Position numbers and translations under genes: made by a program. A stretch of 64,000 nucleotides of DNA from Vibrio sp. CDRSL-10 TSBA. Its GTDB lineage: Bacteria > Pseudomonadota > Gammaproteobacteria > Enterobacterales > Vibrionaceae. The stretch spans positions 2,480,001-2,544,000 of the forward strand of contig CP155566.1 of the NCBI GenBank assembly GCA_039696685.1. Direction: 5' to 3'. The notes below the pieces were generated by a model, which was not told the origin of the DNA, searched no databases, and worked only from the letters and a program-made list of their open reading frames with translations. How positions within the stretch are numbered: position 1 is the stretch's first letter; every line of letters starts with the position of its first letter. Of this stretch, positions 9,983 to 22,421 are shown piece after piece.

Positions 9983-12076
9983 TTAGTTACCGACCGCCTG
10001 CACAATTCGAATTTGTTTCTCGTCAGGAATTTCCTGATACGACAGCACTCTCAGGTTCGGAATCGTATTCTTCACAAACTTGGCCAGCGTAGAACGCAGC
10101 ACACCTGAGGTCAGCAGTACCGCCGGCTCTCCTTTAAGCTCTTGCTCCTGAGTCGCCTGACTCAGAGACATCTGCAGGCGTTCTGCCAGACCCGGTTCAA
10201 TACCGGCGGACTCACCACCTGCAGCCTGCATAGTTTGATGCAATATTTGTTCCAGCTCAGGTATAAGAGTGATAACGGGCAACTCTGGTTCTATACCATT
10301 GATTTCCTGAACGATTAGTCGTTTCAGAGCGATGCGGACAGCCGCGGTCAGGATGTCGGGTTCTTGACTCTTACTGGAGTATTCGGACAGCGTCTGGACT
10401 ATGGTGCGGATATCACGAATCGGAATCGCTTCATGCAGCAGATTCTGCAACACCTTGACCACAACACCGAGACTGATTTGATCCGGGACAAAACCTTCCA
10501 CCAGACGCGGTGCGGTGCGACCCAGCATTTCCAGCAGGTTCTGCACTTCTTCATGTCCGATAAGCTGCGCGGCGTTATTGGTCAGTAGCTGGCTGAGATG
10601 AGTGGCCAGCACGGTAGAGGAATCGACAACAGTGTAACCCAAAGCCTGAGCATGCTCGCGCTGATCTTCGCGGATCCATACCGCTTCCAGGCCAAAGGCC
10701 GGGTCGTAAGTCTGTTCACCGTCAATCATGCCATACACCTGGCCTGGGTTGATGGCCAGCTCCTGATCCGGACGAATTTCCGCCTCACCAACTGCAACGC
10801 CCATCAGAGTAATACGGTAGCTGTTTGGCGTCAGTTCGAGGTTATCGCGGATATGCACCGGCGGAATCAGGAAGCCAAAGTCCTGCGACAGTTTCTTGCG
10901 TACCCCTTTCACCCGCTCCAGCAACTCTCCGCCCTGATCACGGTCAACCAGCGGAATCAGACGGTAGCCGACTTCAAGGCCGATAATATCAACTGGCTGA
11001 ACATCATCCCAGGAGAGCTCTTTCGGCGGCGCCACTTCACCTTCAATTTTGGCCGGTAACTTGGCTTCATCCGATGCTTGTTTCTGCTTACGCTGGATAA
11101 GATAAGCACCACCACCAGCCAGACTTGCCAGCAACAGAAAAGCGAAATGAGGCATGCCGGGCACAATCCCCATCACGCCCAGTATCGCAGCGGTGATCAT
11201 CAGAGCTTTCGGGTTATCGAACAGCTGGAATACCACCTGTTGTCCCATGTCCTCATCGGTATTTTGACGCGTTACCATGATCGCGGCACCGATCGACAGC
11301 AGCAGCGACGGGATCTGTGCGACCAGACCGTCACCAATCGTCAGCAGGGTATAAATCTGAATCGCATCACCAAAACCAAGGTCATACTGAATCATACCAA
11401 TCGACAGACCACCGATGATGTTTATGAACAGAATCAGGATACCGGCGATAGCGTCACCTTTCACGAACTTGGACGCACCATCCATTGAGCCATAAAAGTC
11501 CGCTTCTTTGGTCACTTCAAAACGGCGCACACGTGCCTGTTCCTGATCAATCAGGCCGGCGTTCAGGTCCGCGTCAATCGCCATCTGCTTACCTGGCAAT
11601 GCATCCAGGGTAAAGCGGGCACTGACTTCCGAAATACGGCCAGCACCTTTGGTCACCACCATAAAGTTGATGATCATCAGAATCAGGAACACCACCAGAC
11701 CTACAGCATAGTTACCGCCAATCACGACGTTACCGAACGCCTCAATCACGTTACCGGCCGCATCACCCCCTTCATGACCATACAGCAACACCACCCGGGT
11801 CGATGCCACGTTCAGAGCGAGACGCAACAGCGTCGCGATCAGAAGTACAGTCGGAAAGGCGGCGAAATCGAGCGGTCTGCGGGTATATACGGTGACCAGC
11901 AGCACCACCATCGACAAGGCAATGTTGAAGGTAAAAAACAAGTCGAGCAGAAACGCCGGTATCGGTAATACCACCATCGCCAGTGTAGCCAGCACCATGA
12001 CAGGCGCGCCAATCGCCGGCATGCTGCGTTGGGGGATATTGGGTAATTTGTCCGCAAATGGCAGAGTAAACTTCAT
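9983..12076 (-). CDS. flhA: FlhA, flagellar type III export gate protein
   Basis: FlhA is the large membrane component of the flagellar export apparatus. The 697-residue protein has about eight hydrophobic segments in its first half, the conserved FHIPEP-family segment FTLDALPGKQMAIDADLNAG, and a large cytoplasmic C-terminal domain (from about residue 350) that docks chaperone-substrate complexes. I chose the ATG at 12076 (MKFTLPFADKLP) because it gives the expected family length. An in-frame TTG ten codons upstream has no better ribosome binding site. It is the first gene of the chemotaxis-flagellar transcript here, with a sigma-54 promoter candidate 78-93 bases upstream. Confidence 0.95.
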   Translation of the reverse strand: MKFTLPFADKLPNIPQRSMPAIGAPVMVLATLAMVVLPIPAFLLDLFFTFNIALSMVVLLVTVYTRRPLDFAAFPTVLLIATLLRLALNVASTRVVLLYGHEGGDAAGNVIEAFGNVVIGGNYAVGLVVFLILMIINFMVVTKGAGRISEVSARFTLDALPGKQMAIDADLNAGLIDQEQARVRRFEVTKEADFYGSMDGASKFVKGDAIAGILILFINIIGGLSIGMIQYDLGFGDAIQIYTLLTIGDGLVAQIPSLLLSIGAAIMVTRQNTDEDMGQQVVFQLFDNPKALMITAAILGVMGIVPGMPHFAFLLLASLAGGGAYLIQRKQKQASDEAKLPAKIEGEVAPPKELSWDDVQPVDIIGLEVGYRLIPLVDRDQGGELLERVKGVRKKLSQDFGFLIPPVHIRDNLELTPNSYRITLMGVAVGEAEIRPDQELAINPGQVYGMIDGEQTYDPAFGLEAVWIREDQREHAQALGYTVVDSSTVLATHLSQLLTNNAAQLIGHEEVQNLLEMLGRTAPRLVEGFVPDQISLGVVVKVLQNLLHEAIPIRDIRTIVQTLSEYSSKSQEPDILTAAVRIALKRLIVQEINGIEPELPVITLIPELEQILHQTMQAAGGESAGIEPGLAERLQMSLSQATQEQELKGEPAVLLTSGVLRSTLAKFVKNTIPNLRVLSYQEIPDEKQIRIVQAVGN

Positions 12077-12153
12077 AGGCCTGTAAGCATTTAGTAATTG
12101 AGTCAATCGGCGCGGCTGCGCGTCGCCAAAATGGCGCTGATTTGGCTGGAGGA

Positions 12154-12169
12154 TGCAAGTTTTAGTCCA
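12154..12169 (-). promoter_or_regulatory. Sigma-54 promoter candidate for flhA
   Basis: On the minus strand TGGACTAAAACTTGCA matches the -24/-12 consensus (GG and GC dinucleotides with 10 bases between). It would start transcription near 12143, about 65 bases before the flhA ATG. Flagellar class II operons of Vibrio, including flhA, are known to depend on sigma-54 and FlrA. Confidence 0.6.
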
Positions 12170-12308
12170 GCCATTACTGTCAAAAACTTGGCAACGAGTC
12201 GGGGGAGGGTGAGATTCGGGGTCGGTGACGGGATCTTGTCAGTCAGCTCAGCGGCATAATGAGGGCGGCTTGCGAAACGTTGGCAAAAACAAACATCAAA
12301 AAGAGATG

Positions 12309-12335
12309 AAAAAAGCCGCTTGCTGCAGCTTTTTT
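12309..12335 (-). terminator. Probable terminator after sixA
   Basis: An A-run, a GC-containing hairpin and a T-run lie between sixA and flhA. On the minus strand it would end the sixA transcript before the flhA promoter. The 335-base gap 12077-12411 otherwise holds only the sigma-54 promoter candidate. Confidence 0.55.
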
Positions 12336-12411
12336 CAGTGGGCATACCTAGCAGTATCGCCGTCGATGTTGCTTCTAAGCGGCTGGCACTTTCTTAGCGC
12401 TTGAAACCAAA

Positions 12412-12879
12412 TTAAGGATGTACGTTCCACACCACTTTACCCTGACGGGTGTGCGGATCAAAATCGATACACATCATTCCCGACGTCGGGAACATTGGCG
12501 GCACCATATCAGCGACAAATTCTGCTGCCAGATAACCGACCAAAGGCAGGTGGGAAACCAACAGCAGGCTCTCTATCGACTCGACATCAACCAGAGCGGA
12601 AATATACTCAAATACATCGCTGGCCTGACCGTAGGGAGTAATATCGTCACAAATCTCAATTTGTCGTGCAGCAAAGTAACGCGAGACTTCCTGCCAGGTT
12701 TGCTGAGCACGTAAATAAGGGCTGACCAGCACCTTATCCAGGTGACCCATTTGCTGTTGCTCGAGACAGACCCGCGCAACCGCGACAGACTCACTGCGAC
12801 CTCGGTCCGTCAGGGCTCGCTCTGCATCACTGGCTGCGTAATGATGAGCTTCGCCGTGACGCATGATAAAAATCTTCAT
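12412..12879 (-). CDS. sixA: SixA, phosphohistidine phosphatase
   Basis: This 155-residue histidine-phosphatase family protein starts with MKIFIMRHGEAHHY, where RHGE is the catalytic motif (nucleophilic His8). The second conserved His lies in LLLVSHLPLVG. In E. coli SixA dephosphorylates phosphohistidine proteins, first described for ArcB and later for the nitrogen phosphotransferase system. The size fits SixA rather than larger phosphoglycerate mutases. It appears to be a single-gene transcript, divergent from the M16 peptidase. Confidence 0.9.
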   Translation of the reverse strand: MKIFIMRHGEAHHYAASDAERALTDRGRSESVAVARVCLEQQQMGHLDKVLVSPYLRAQQTWQEVSRYFAARQIEICDDITPYGQASDVFEYISALVDVESIESLLLVSHLPLVGYLAAEFVADMVPPMFPTSGMMCIDFDPHTRQGKVVWNVHP

Positions 12880-13096
12880 TGTGTATAACCTAATTTGCTC
12901 AAAGACACACGGCAGTCATTGCTGCTCGCCGCCGATTATAACAGCACGCTGTGTAAAGACTTAGACCGCGGTAACAGTCTATTAAAAACGCTGTATTGGG
13001 ACTACAATGACATTCTGCTAAAAAAAAACACTGGCTTGCATTTGCGCCGCCGTGTTTCAACGCCATAATTACACAAAGTCCCAGCGGAGAATATCT

Positions 13097-15875
13097 GTGC
13101 ACATAAGCCCAAATGATTCAAATAGCTACCGACACCTGACTCTTTCCAACGCGTTGCGTGTGCTGTTGATCCACGATGGAAGTGCCCAGAAGTCCGCTGC
13201 CGCATTAGCCGTTAAAGTCGGCCACTTTGACGACCCGGCCGATCGCCAGGGTCTGGCTCATTATTTAGAGCACATGCTGTTTTTGGGCACGCGAAAATAC
13301 CCTAAAGTGGGCGAGTTTCAAAGTGTTATTAGCCAGCACGGCGGCAGCAATAACGCCTGGACCGGAACAGAACATACGTGTTTCTTCTTTGATATTGCAC
13401 CCAATGTATTTGAAAAAGCGCTGGATCGTTTCAGTCAGTTTTTCACCGCGCCTCTGTTTAACGCTGAAGCACTCGACAAAGAGCGCCACGCGGTTGACTC
13501 AGAATATAAACTCAAACTGAGCGATGATTCCCGGCGCTTATACCAGGTGCAGAAAGAAACTATCAATCAGGCTCATCCGTTTGCCAAATTTTCAGTAGGT
13601 AACCTGGATACACTCGGTGACCGTGCAGGCAGCTCCATCCGTGATGAGATCATTGCCTTTCATCAGCAACACTATTCGGCCGATTTAATGACTCTGGTGG
13701 TGATTGGGCCGCATACGCTTGACGAGCAGGAAGAGTGGGTCCGCGACAAGTTCAGCGCTATTGTGAATAACAATCTGGCTCACAAGCAGGTCGATGCACC
13801 TTTCGTTACCCGCGAGCAAACCGGTCTGCTGATTCAGGTCGAGCCGATGAAGGAAATCCGCAAGTTACTGCTCAGTTTCCCGATGCCAAGTACCGATGCG
13901 TATTATCAGCGCAAACCACTATCCTACTTCGCCCATCTGATTGGCTATGAAGGTGAAGGCAGTTTATTGCTGGCTTTGAAAGACAAAGGCTGGGTCACCT
14001 CACTCTCTGCAGGCGGCGGCGCCAGCGGCAGTAATTATCGTGAATTTTCCGTTAGTTGCACCCTTACGCCACTTGGCCTTGACCATGTCGACGATATCAT
14101 CCGGGCACTGTTCACCACGATAGCCCAGATCCGGGACCACGGGCTGGATGAGTGGCGTTATATGGAAAAGCGTGCCGTACTGGAATCGGCATTCCGTTTT
14201 CAGGAAAACTCGCGTCCGCTCGATATTGCCAGCCACCTGGTCATCAACATGCAGCACTACCAGGCAGAAGACACCATCTATGGCGACTATATGATGCAGG
14301 CGTACGATGAAGCACTGTTGCAGCAACTGTTGCAGTACCTTGTGCCAGACAATTTACGCGCCACCCTGATTGCTCAGGACGGGAAATTCGATAAGCAGGC
14401 CGAATGGTATTTTACCCCGTACAGTGTCCGCCCGTTCAGTGATGTTGAACTGAGCAGTTTTGCCAGCCCGGCTACTGAATTTGCGCTGCGCCTGCCGGGC
14501 AAAAATCCGTTTATATGTGAACAGTTGGATCCCAAACCGCTGCTTGGCGACCGCCACCTGCCCCATATCCTGCAGGACTTACCCGGTTTTCGTCTCTGGC
14601 ACCTGCAGGATCCTGAGTTCCGCGTTCCTAAAGGGGTGATTTATATTGCCATCGACAGCCCCCACTCCGTGGCGACCACGCGCAATATCGTTATTACACG
14701 CCTGTGTGTGGAGATGTTCCTCGATACGCTGGCCAAAGAGACCTATCAGGCGGAAATTGCAGGTATGGGCTACAACATGTATGCCCATCAGGGCGGCGTA
14801 ACTCTGACCTTGTCCGGCTTCAGCCAGAAACAACCTGAGCTGATGAAAATGATCCTCGACAAATTTGCCCGGCGCGAATTCAGCCAGCCCCGTTTTGCGA
14901 CCGTCAAACAGCAGTTATTGCGTAACTGGCGTAACGCCGCGCATGACCGTCCGCTGTCGCAACTGTTCAATGCCATGACCGGTCTGCTGCAACCCAACAA
15001 TCCGCCTTATCAGCAGTTGGTCGAGGCTCTGGAAACCATTGAAGTGGGTGAACTGGCTAAGTTTGTCGAAAACATCCTGGCCGAACTGCACATTGAGATG
15101 TTTGTTTACGGCGACTGGCAGGAACAAGATGCCCACAGCATGGCCGAAGTGCTGAAAAATGCGCTGCGGATGCAGAATCAAAGCTACGAAGAATCGCTGC
15201 GGCCTCTGGTGATGCTGGGCCGTAACGGAACCTTCCAGCGAGAAGTGATTTGTGATCAGGACGATTCCGCTGTGGCGGTTTATTATCAGTCCCGTGATAC
15301 CGAGCCACGCAGTATTGCCCTCTATTCACTGGCCAATCATCTGATGTCGGCGACTTTCTTCCACGAAATTCGCACCAAACAGCAACTGGGTTACATGGTC
15401 GGCACCGGCAACATGCCACTTAACCGCCATCCGGGGATGGTGTTGTATGTCCAGTCCCCCAACGCCGCTCCGGCCGATTTGATCAGCTCAGTGGATGAAT
15501 TTCTCAACGCGTTTCTATTTGGTACTGCTTGAACTAAGCGATTACCAGTGGCACAGCAGTAAACGCGGATTATGGAATCAAATCGCCACTCCAGATCAAA
15601 CACTGCGCACCCGCGCGCAGCGTTTATGGGTAGCGATAGGCAACAAAGACTGGACCTTTAATCAGCGTGAACAGGTACTGGAGGAGCTCAAAAAACTGAC
15701 GCGCTCAGACATGATCCGCTTTGTGGTCAATGAGCTCAAACCGCGTACCGCTAACCGGCTTATCATGCATACCCAGGGTAATGCTCACCATGACGCAGAA
15801 CCCCTGAAGCAAGGTAAAGAAATAGGCTCGTTTGAAGAGTTCCAGCTGCGGCCTAAAGCGTACGATCTCGGTTAA
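13097..15875 (+). CDS. M16 (insulinase-family) zinc peptidase (frameshifted)
   Basis: This is a large M16 metallopeptidase of about 925 residues once the frame is restored. The inverted zinc motif HYLEHMLFLGT (HxxEH) appears early, with the downstream Glu in the usual M16A position. Later repeats of the M16 fold carry FFHEIRTKQQLGYMVG, a hallmark of protease III/insulysin proteins. I chose the GTG at 13097, which has GGAG seven bases upstream and gives a start VHISPNDSN. An ATG 45 bases earlier lacks a ribosome binding site. An extra T in GTTTC at 15512-15514 breaks the frame near the C-terminus. No clear signal peptide is seen, so it may be cytoplasmic, unlike periplasmic PtrA. Confidence 0.88.
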
Positions 15876-15876
15876 A

Positions 15877-16494
15877 TCAGCATACACTGCGTGGATTCGG
15901 CGTCTGTTCGGATTCGACAATCGTTTTCAGGGTGTGGGGGTGCAGTTTGATACACACTCCCTGCCACTTAAACGCCACGGTCGGATTATTGAGCCTTTCC
16001 CCTTCGCCTTTTGGGCTGGAGAGTTTAATTTTTACCCCTTGCTCCGCTAGTCCATCCCAACCCGCGGCCAGTGCCGGAAACTGTTGCTGGACATCCGCCA
16101 AAAACGCCTCGGCGCAGACCGCCTGTGACGGCACAACAAACTCCACATGTTCCCAGCTTTGCTCTGGATAGACTTTGCCTGGCGCCGGATACGGCAATTC
16201 CAGACACTCAATATGCCATGGGCCAGCGGCCAGCGGCTGGTCAAATTCCAGCACAATAATCGCCCGGCCGTTGATCTCGGCCGAGGAGATTTGCCGTCCG
16301 CTTTTAAGCCACTCTTGGTGAGCGGCTTGCGCTAACTGCGAATCATTAATTCGCAGTGCAATATGATCCAGAGTATGACCAGATAAATCCATATGCAAAA
16401 GAGCAGATAACTGCTGAATTTTCTGGATAAAATCGTCAAGTTTGTCTTTCATTTGAACAGGATGAAGGCCTGATTCCATTAGTGCTTGAAGCAT
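15877..16494 (-). CDS. yecM: YecM-like VOC-superfamily protein
   Basis: This 205-residue protein resembles E. coli YecM, a vicinal-oxygen-chelate fold protein with putative metal-binding residues (DHIALRIND, HIECLELP, WEHVEFVV). Its biochemical function is unknown. Adjacency to argS is shared with E. coli and supports the name. It is transcribed divergently from argS and converges on the peptidase gene with only one base between the stop codons. Confidence 0.82.
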   Translation of the reverse strand: MLQALMESGLHPVQMKDKLDDFIQKIQQLSALLHMDLSGHTLDHIALRINDSQLAQAAHQEWLKSGRQISSAEINGRAIIVLEFDQPLAAGPWHIECLELPYPAPGKVYPEQSWEHVEFVVPSQAVCAEAFLADVQQQFPALAAGWDGLAEQGVKIKLSSPKGEGERLNNPTVAFKWQGVCIKLHPHTLKTIVESEQTPNPRSVC

Positions 16495-16699
16495 TTTTAC
16501 TTTCCCAAACCATCTTTTATCGGCGATGGTACCAAGATTACGCTGAAAAGTAGAAAATTTCGTAATTTTGTCCCTATAAGCCCGGTAATAAAATTGCTAT
16601 GATGTGCGCCAATTTATGAACAAGATCAAGATATGCATTCACTTCTGCCGAGTGAGCTGATGCATACCGAAACAATTCCCAGAATTGAAGGACACGCAA

Positions 16700-18434
<1,735 letters not shown>

Positions 18435-18491
18435 TCATGCAACCTGTGTAGGCTTTGCTGTCGCAAGCTTGTTGCACAGAAAAGCGCTGAG

Positions 18492-18518
18492 AAGGCTGGC
18501 CTGAGGTCAGCCTTTTTA
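18492..18518 (+). terminator. Rho-independent terminator after argS
   Basis: A GGCTG/CAGCC stem is followed by TTTTTATTT. It lies 58 bases after the argS stop. The rest of the 300-base gap 18435-18734 shows no gene; it should contain the promoter of the HIT gene. Confidence 0.85.
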
Positions 18519-18734
18519 TTTGTCTGCTGTTTTTACAGATAAACAGTATTGAACGCCACCACCAACTCAGGTGTTTAGCTGCTGCGTCCGAACTCGGCTT
18601 GGGGTTATAATGCTGTCACTGTGGTTGCGGTGTGTTGCCTTTCAAACACACAGGCAGTGATCGCTTCATTACTGACCCGGCTTCCGGTTCTGCAACTGTC
18701 CTCTACCACCAACACGTTTGTACGGATAACTATC

Positions 18735-19163
18735 ATGAGCTTTGAACTTCATCCTCAACTGGCCAAAGATACCGATGTTATCGGCCACTTTCCTCTTTGC
18801 GTTGCTCTGCTGCATAAAGATTCTGCCGTGCCCTGGGTTATTCTGGTGCCGAAAAAAGCCCATCTGAAAGAACTGCATCATCTGCCAATGCACGAACAGC
18901 AGCAGTTCCTGTTGGAATCTCAAGCTATTAATCAGGCGCTGGAAGCCCTGTTCCAGCCCGATAAGCTTAATCTGGGCGCACTGGGCAACATGGTACCTCA
19001 GCTGCACATTCACCACATTGCCCGCTTTAAAGATGACATTGCCTGGCCGGGGCCTGTATGGGGAAACACTCAGGGTGAGACACGCAGCGAAGCTGAGCAA
19101 GACACTATGCTGAACAAACTGCGCAGCGTATTGTCACTGAGTACCCTGTTTGTTGCTGTATAA
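18735..19163 (+). CDS. HIT-family protein
   Basis: This 142-residue protein has the histidine-triad fold of nucleotide hydrolases and transferases. The motif reads QLHIHHIARF: the first His of the canonical HxHxHxx is replaced by Gln, while two spaced His remain. That variant may mark a distinct proteobacterial subfamily. The ATG at 18735 (MSFELHPQLAK) begins the conserved domain; the upstream in-frame extension looks non-coding. The substrate is unknown. It is flanked by terminators and appears monocistronic. Confidence 0.82.
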   Translation: MSFELHPQLAKDTDVIGHFPLCVALLHKDSAVPWVILVPKKAHLKELHHLPMHEQQQFLLESQAINQALEALFQPDKLNLGALGNMVPQLHIHHIARFKDDIAWPGPVWGNTQGETRSEAEQDTMLNKLRSVLSLSTLFVAV

Positions 19164-19238
19164 AAAGACTATCGCGAGATAAACCGCTATTGGTCACGCT
19201 TATTCTCTTGCAGAGCTGATCCTTAGTCAGACAAACGC

Positions 19239-19267
19239 AAAAGCCGCTTGTTAAACAAGCGGCTTTT
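19239..19267. terminator. Bidirectional terminator between the HIT gene and feoC
   Basis: This is a perfect 12-base-pair hairpin, AAAAGCCGCTTG with its complement and a five-base loop. The A-rich and T-rich arms serve both converging transcripts. Confidence 0.85.
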
Positions 19268-19294
19268 GTTTATCGCAGCACTCAATATCCCATT

Positions 19295-19525
19295 CTACAT
19301 CGTCACGGTCACAGACAACCCTTGCGCCGGATTAAGCGCATAGCGCACCCGGGTCACATGGTGAACGGAATTAGTGTCAATCAAGCGCGAAATCACACCT
19401 TTGCGTATCCAGACGCTGAGCATAGCATCGACACCATCCTCACTCAGTGCAAAACGACGGGCTAACTCTTTACGCGACATGGTTCCGTGTTCGGAAATCT
19501 CCTGTTTCAACTGATTAAGTATCAT
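19295..19525 (-). CDS. feoC: FeoC-like ferrous transport regulator
   Basis: This 76-residue winged-helix protein (MILNQLKQEISEHGTMSRKE, LARRFALSEDGVDAML) overlaps the end of feoB by four bases (ATGA). FeoC proteins modulate FeoB or stabilise it. In V. cholerae FeoC is needed for Feo function and interacts with FeoB. The Cys cluster found in some enterobacterial FeoC proteins is absent here, as is usual for Vibrio. Confidence 0.88.
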   Translation of the reverse strand: MILNQLKQEISEHGTMSRKELARRFALSEDGVDAMLSVWIRKGVISRLIDTNSVHHVTRVRYALNPAQGLSVTVTM

Positions 19526-21793
19526 GCGATGGTCACCTCGAAATGTTGTTGCCGGCGCCCCGTGCGTTTTAGTAACCAGAATACCAGCAGCGTAAAACCA
19601 AGCACTGCGACAATCCATAAACTGCTGCTGAGCGGACTCTCTGCAAGATGCGCAGCCTGATTGAACAGTGTCGCCCCAGCATAGGCCAGCCCCATGGTCC
19701 ACACGGCAATAAAGCGCGCGAAGCGGCCACCAAACTCTCGCACATAGGCGCCCATCGCTGCCACACAAGGTGTATAGAGCAGAATAAAAATCAGATAGGA
19801 AAACGCCGCATAACTAGAGCTGAAATGGCTGTGCAGATTCCCAAACAATGAGGCATCCACCTGCTGATCAGCGGCTGCCGACGCACTATCGGTTAAGTCA
19901 CCCACTTCGATCCCCAGCGGGTCACTGAAATTCAGCCCCGTCAGGTTATCGGCGATGGACCCGACCGCCTGTTGTAAACTGGCCAGCAAATCATAGTCGG
20001 TACTGTCTGATTGGGATGAGGTATAGAGATTATTAAGGGTACCAACCACCGCCTCTTTGGCAAAAATGCCGGTAATAATACCCACGGTCGCCTGCCAGTT
20101 GTCCGCTTCAATTCCTATCGGCGCAAACAGCGGAGTCACCATCTGGGCGGCTCTGGACAGGACCGAATTACCGCTGTCCTGATTGCCAAATGAACCATCC
20201 GGTCCGACCGAATTGAGGAAACTAAGGATGGCAACCACCAGAACGATGGTTTTACCCGCGCCGAGTACAAAACGTTTGAGCTTCTGCCAGGTTTTAATCG
20301 CCACGTTGCGTAGTGTCGGTAACTCGTAGTCCGGCATTTCCATTACAAAGCTGTCACTGGCCCCCGGGTAAAGGGTTTTCTTCAGCACCCAGCCGGTGAA
20401 CACCGCAGCCACAATGCCCAGAAACGTACAAACCAAATACGATGTTTTGGCCGTGATCCGGAAAGAATGCAGCTGCAAACAACGCATATACCGGCAGGCG
20501 CGCCCCACAGGACATGAAAGGGGCCATTGATGCGGCCAGTTTACGTTCCCGCTCCTGATCCAGAGTCCGGGTTGCCATAATGGCCGGCACATTACAGCCA
20601 AATCCGAGCACCAGCGGCACAAACGCTTTACCCGGCAGACCGATTTTCTGCATCACCTTATCAAGCACAAAGGCAGCACGTGACATATAACCTGAGCTTT
20701 CCAGCAGGGCCAGAAACAAGTACAGACAGGCAATGACCGGGATAAAGGTCGCGACCGTCTGTACGCCACCGCCAATACCATCCGCCAGCAAGGTCACCAG
20801 CCACACCGGCAGATGGTCGTCCAGCAAATAATGGCCGCCATCCACCAATAATGCTCCGACTCCAATATCAAAGAAGTCGATAAAAGCACTCCCGATGTTA
20901 ATGGAAAACATGAACATCAGGTACATCACTACAAAGAAGAACGGAACCCCGACCCATTTGTTCAGTATCACTCGGTCGGCTTTGTCGGTAAAACTGTGGC
21001 TGAGCTTACCTTCACTGCGGCGTACCTGCTGGCACAATTGGTGTAAATAGGTGTATTTGCAGTCGGCAACGTGCAGATCAATATCCATTTCACAGCGCTG
21101 CTGCTCAAGCACCAACTGTTCTCGCTGTGCCTGCTGCAGCATGTTAACCACCAGCAAATCGTTTTCCAGCGCACGAATCGCGAGGGCCCGGGCAGAGACC
21201 TGCTGCTCAGTGAAACCAGGTTGCAAAGCCGCAACCGCTGATTCAAAACGCTGACCATAATCGAGTTGCAACGGCTCAAGCGCCATCCTCTGCACCAAAA
21301 GTTGATGCAGCTTATCTTTGAAGCGGGCAACCTGCTGTTTGTTGTGGGCGGACAAAGTAAACACCGGACAGGCCAGCGCCTGTTGCAGCTTTTTGACATC
21401 AATAGTCTGGCGTTCGCGTTTCAGCGCATCCATTTTATTGAGTACCACCACCATAGGGCGACCCAACTCACGCAACTGCAAGGTCATATATAGGCTGCGT
21501 TCGAGACAAGTCACATCCACCACATTAATGATGACGTCTGCCGGGTGAGTCAGTACCGCTCTGGATGCTATCGACTCATCAAGGCTGTTGGCATCATTAC
21601 CACTGTCCAGAGCATAAATACCCGGCAGGTCGGTTAGCAGCAACTCATCACCGGCATGCAGGTAGCGGCCGGTTTTCTTCTCAACCGTGACGCCGGCCCA
21701 GTTACCGACTTGCTGCCGGGCTCCGGTCAAACCGTTAAATAAAGTCGTTTTACCGCTGTTTGGATTGCCTACCGTCAGAATCTGATATTTCAT
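19522..21793 (-). CDS. feoB: FeoB ferrous iron transporter (frameshifted)
   Basis: FeoB is the inner-membrane Fe(II) permease with an N-terminal GTPase. The G domain has G1 GNPNSGKTTLFNGLTG, G3 TDLPGIYALD and G4 VVLNKMDALK. A helical spacer follows, and then the membrane domain with two Gate motifs (around FVPLVLGFGCNVPAIM and the later segment YTPCVAAMGAYVREFG). An extra base in GTTTC (coding strand) at 20422-20424 splits the membrane domain. Removing it gives 756 residues, the normal Vibrio size. The ATG at 21793 overlaps the feoA stop (ATGA), indicating coupled translation of feoABC. Expression is probably repressed by Fur through the site upstream of feoA. Confidence 0.94.
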
Positions 21794-22020
21794 TGCCCGC
21801 ACTCCACCTCTATTGCCGCCGCAATGCTCTCACGCACCGCAATCGAAACGCCTCGCACCTCGATTTGCAATGGATCGCCCATCGGAGCACGACGAATCAC
21901 AGTTACTCTGGTCGCAGGCAGCACCCCCATGACCATTAGTTTTTTTCTGACTTCCACAGACAGTCCATTCAATGCGACGACCTGACCTGATTGGCCTGGT
22001 TTTAAATCGGATAATTTCAT
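21790..22020 (-). CDS. feoA: FeoA, SH3-like ferrous transport protein
   Basis: This 76-residue SH3-fold protein has the typical FeoA core (LSDLKPGQSGQVVAL, KLMVMGVLPATRVTVI, GDPLQIEVRG). FeoA is required with FeoB for Fe(II) uptake and forms part of the V. cholerae FeoABC complex. I placed the start at the ATG at 22020; an in-frame ATG ten codons upstream would lengthen the protein beyond the family norm. It is the first gene of the feoABC operon. Confidence 0.92.
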   Translation of the reverse strand: MKLSDLKPGQSGQVVALNGLSVEVRKKLMVMGVLPATRVTVIRRAPMGDPLQIEVRGVSIAVRESIAAAIEVECGQ

Positions 22021-22064
22021 TGCCACAGCCCGTAACTCCGCCTTAACCACAAAGCACCATTGTT

Positions 22065-22083
22065 AATGAGAAGGATTTTCATT
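22065..22083. promoter_or_regulatory. Fur box upstream of feoABC
   Basis: The 19-mer AATGAGAAGGATTTTCATT fits the Vibrio Fur consensus (AATGA-N-AAT-N-ATT-N-TCATT, read on the minus strand) with a single mismatch. Its TAATGA/TCATTA ends form an inverted repeat. It lies 45 bases before the feoA start, where Fe-Fur binding would block transcription. Confidence 0.8.
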
Positions 22084-22087
22084 ACTG

Positions 22088-22421
22088 ATGACCGCAATAA
22101 TAACGCTATCCCAGTGGCTGAGGCTTGCGCAAAATCAAAGATTCCAGATTCAAGGTCGCCAGATGTTCAAGCGCCCGAACGGCCATTACTGTGTGGGAAT
22201 AAACGGGAACAAAAAACCTAAAAACACCAAAATAACACGCGGATTTATATCAAAATATATGACTGGCGCTTTCCTCACAGCGGTTGGCGCAAATCTGCTA
22301 CAGGTAGCGTTATTCCGACTGATAAAGTCAGTGACATCAACCGGTTCGACAGTCCCAAAGAAACAGAGAATATCGCCGGTTGTCATTCCTCAGTCACCAG
22401 ACACCAAGCGCCGTTGGCGCC
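22088..22421 (+). other. Unassigned intergenic region between the Fur box and an orphan terminator
   Basis: The 537 bases between feoA and the AraC-type gene hold the Fur box, this stretch and a plus-strand terminator, but no gene I can recognise. A plus-strand open frame of 141 codons starts at 22088. Its Lys/Arg-rich, low-homology translation runs through the terminator hairpin, so I do not call it a protein. The feoABC promoter must lie near the Fur box. The region could encode a small RNA transcribed rightward. Confidence 0.35.
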
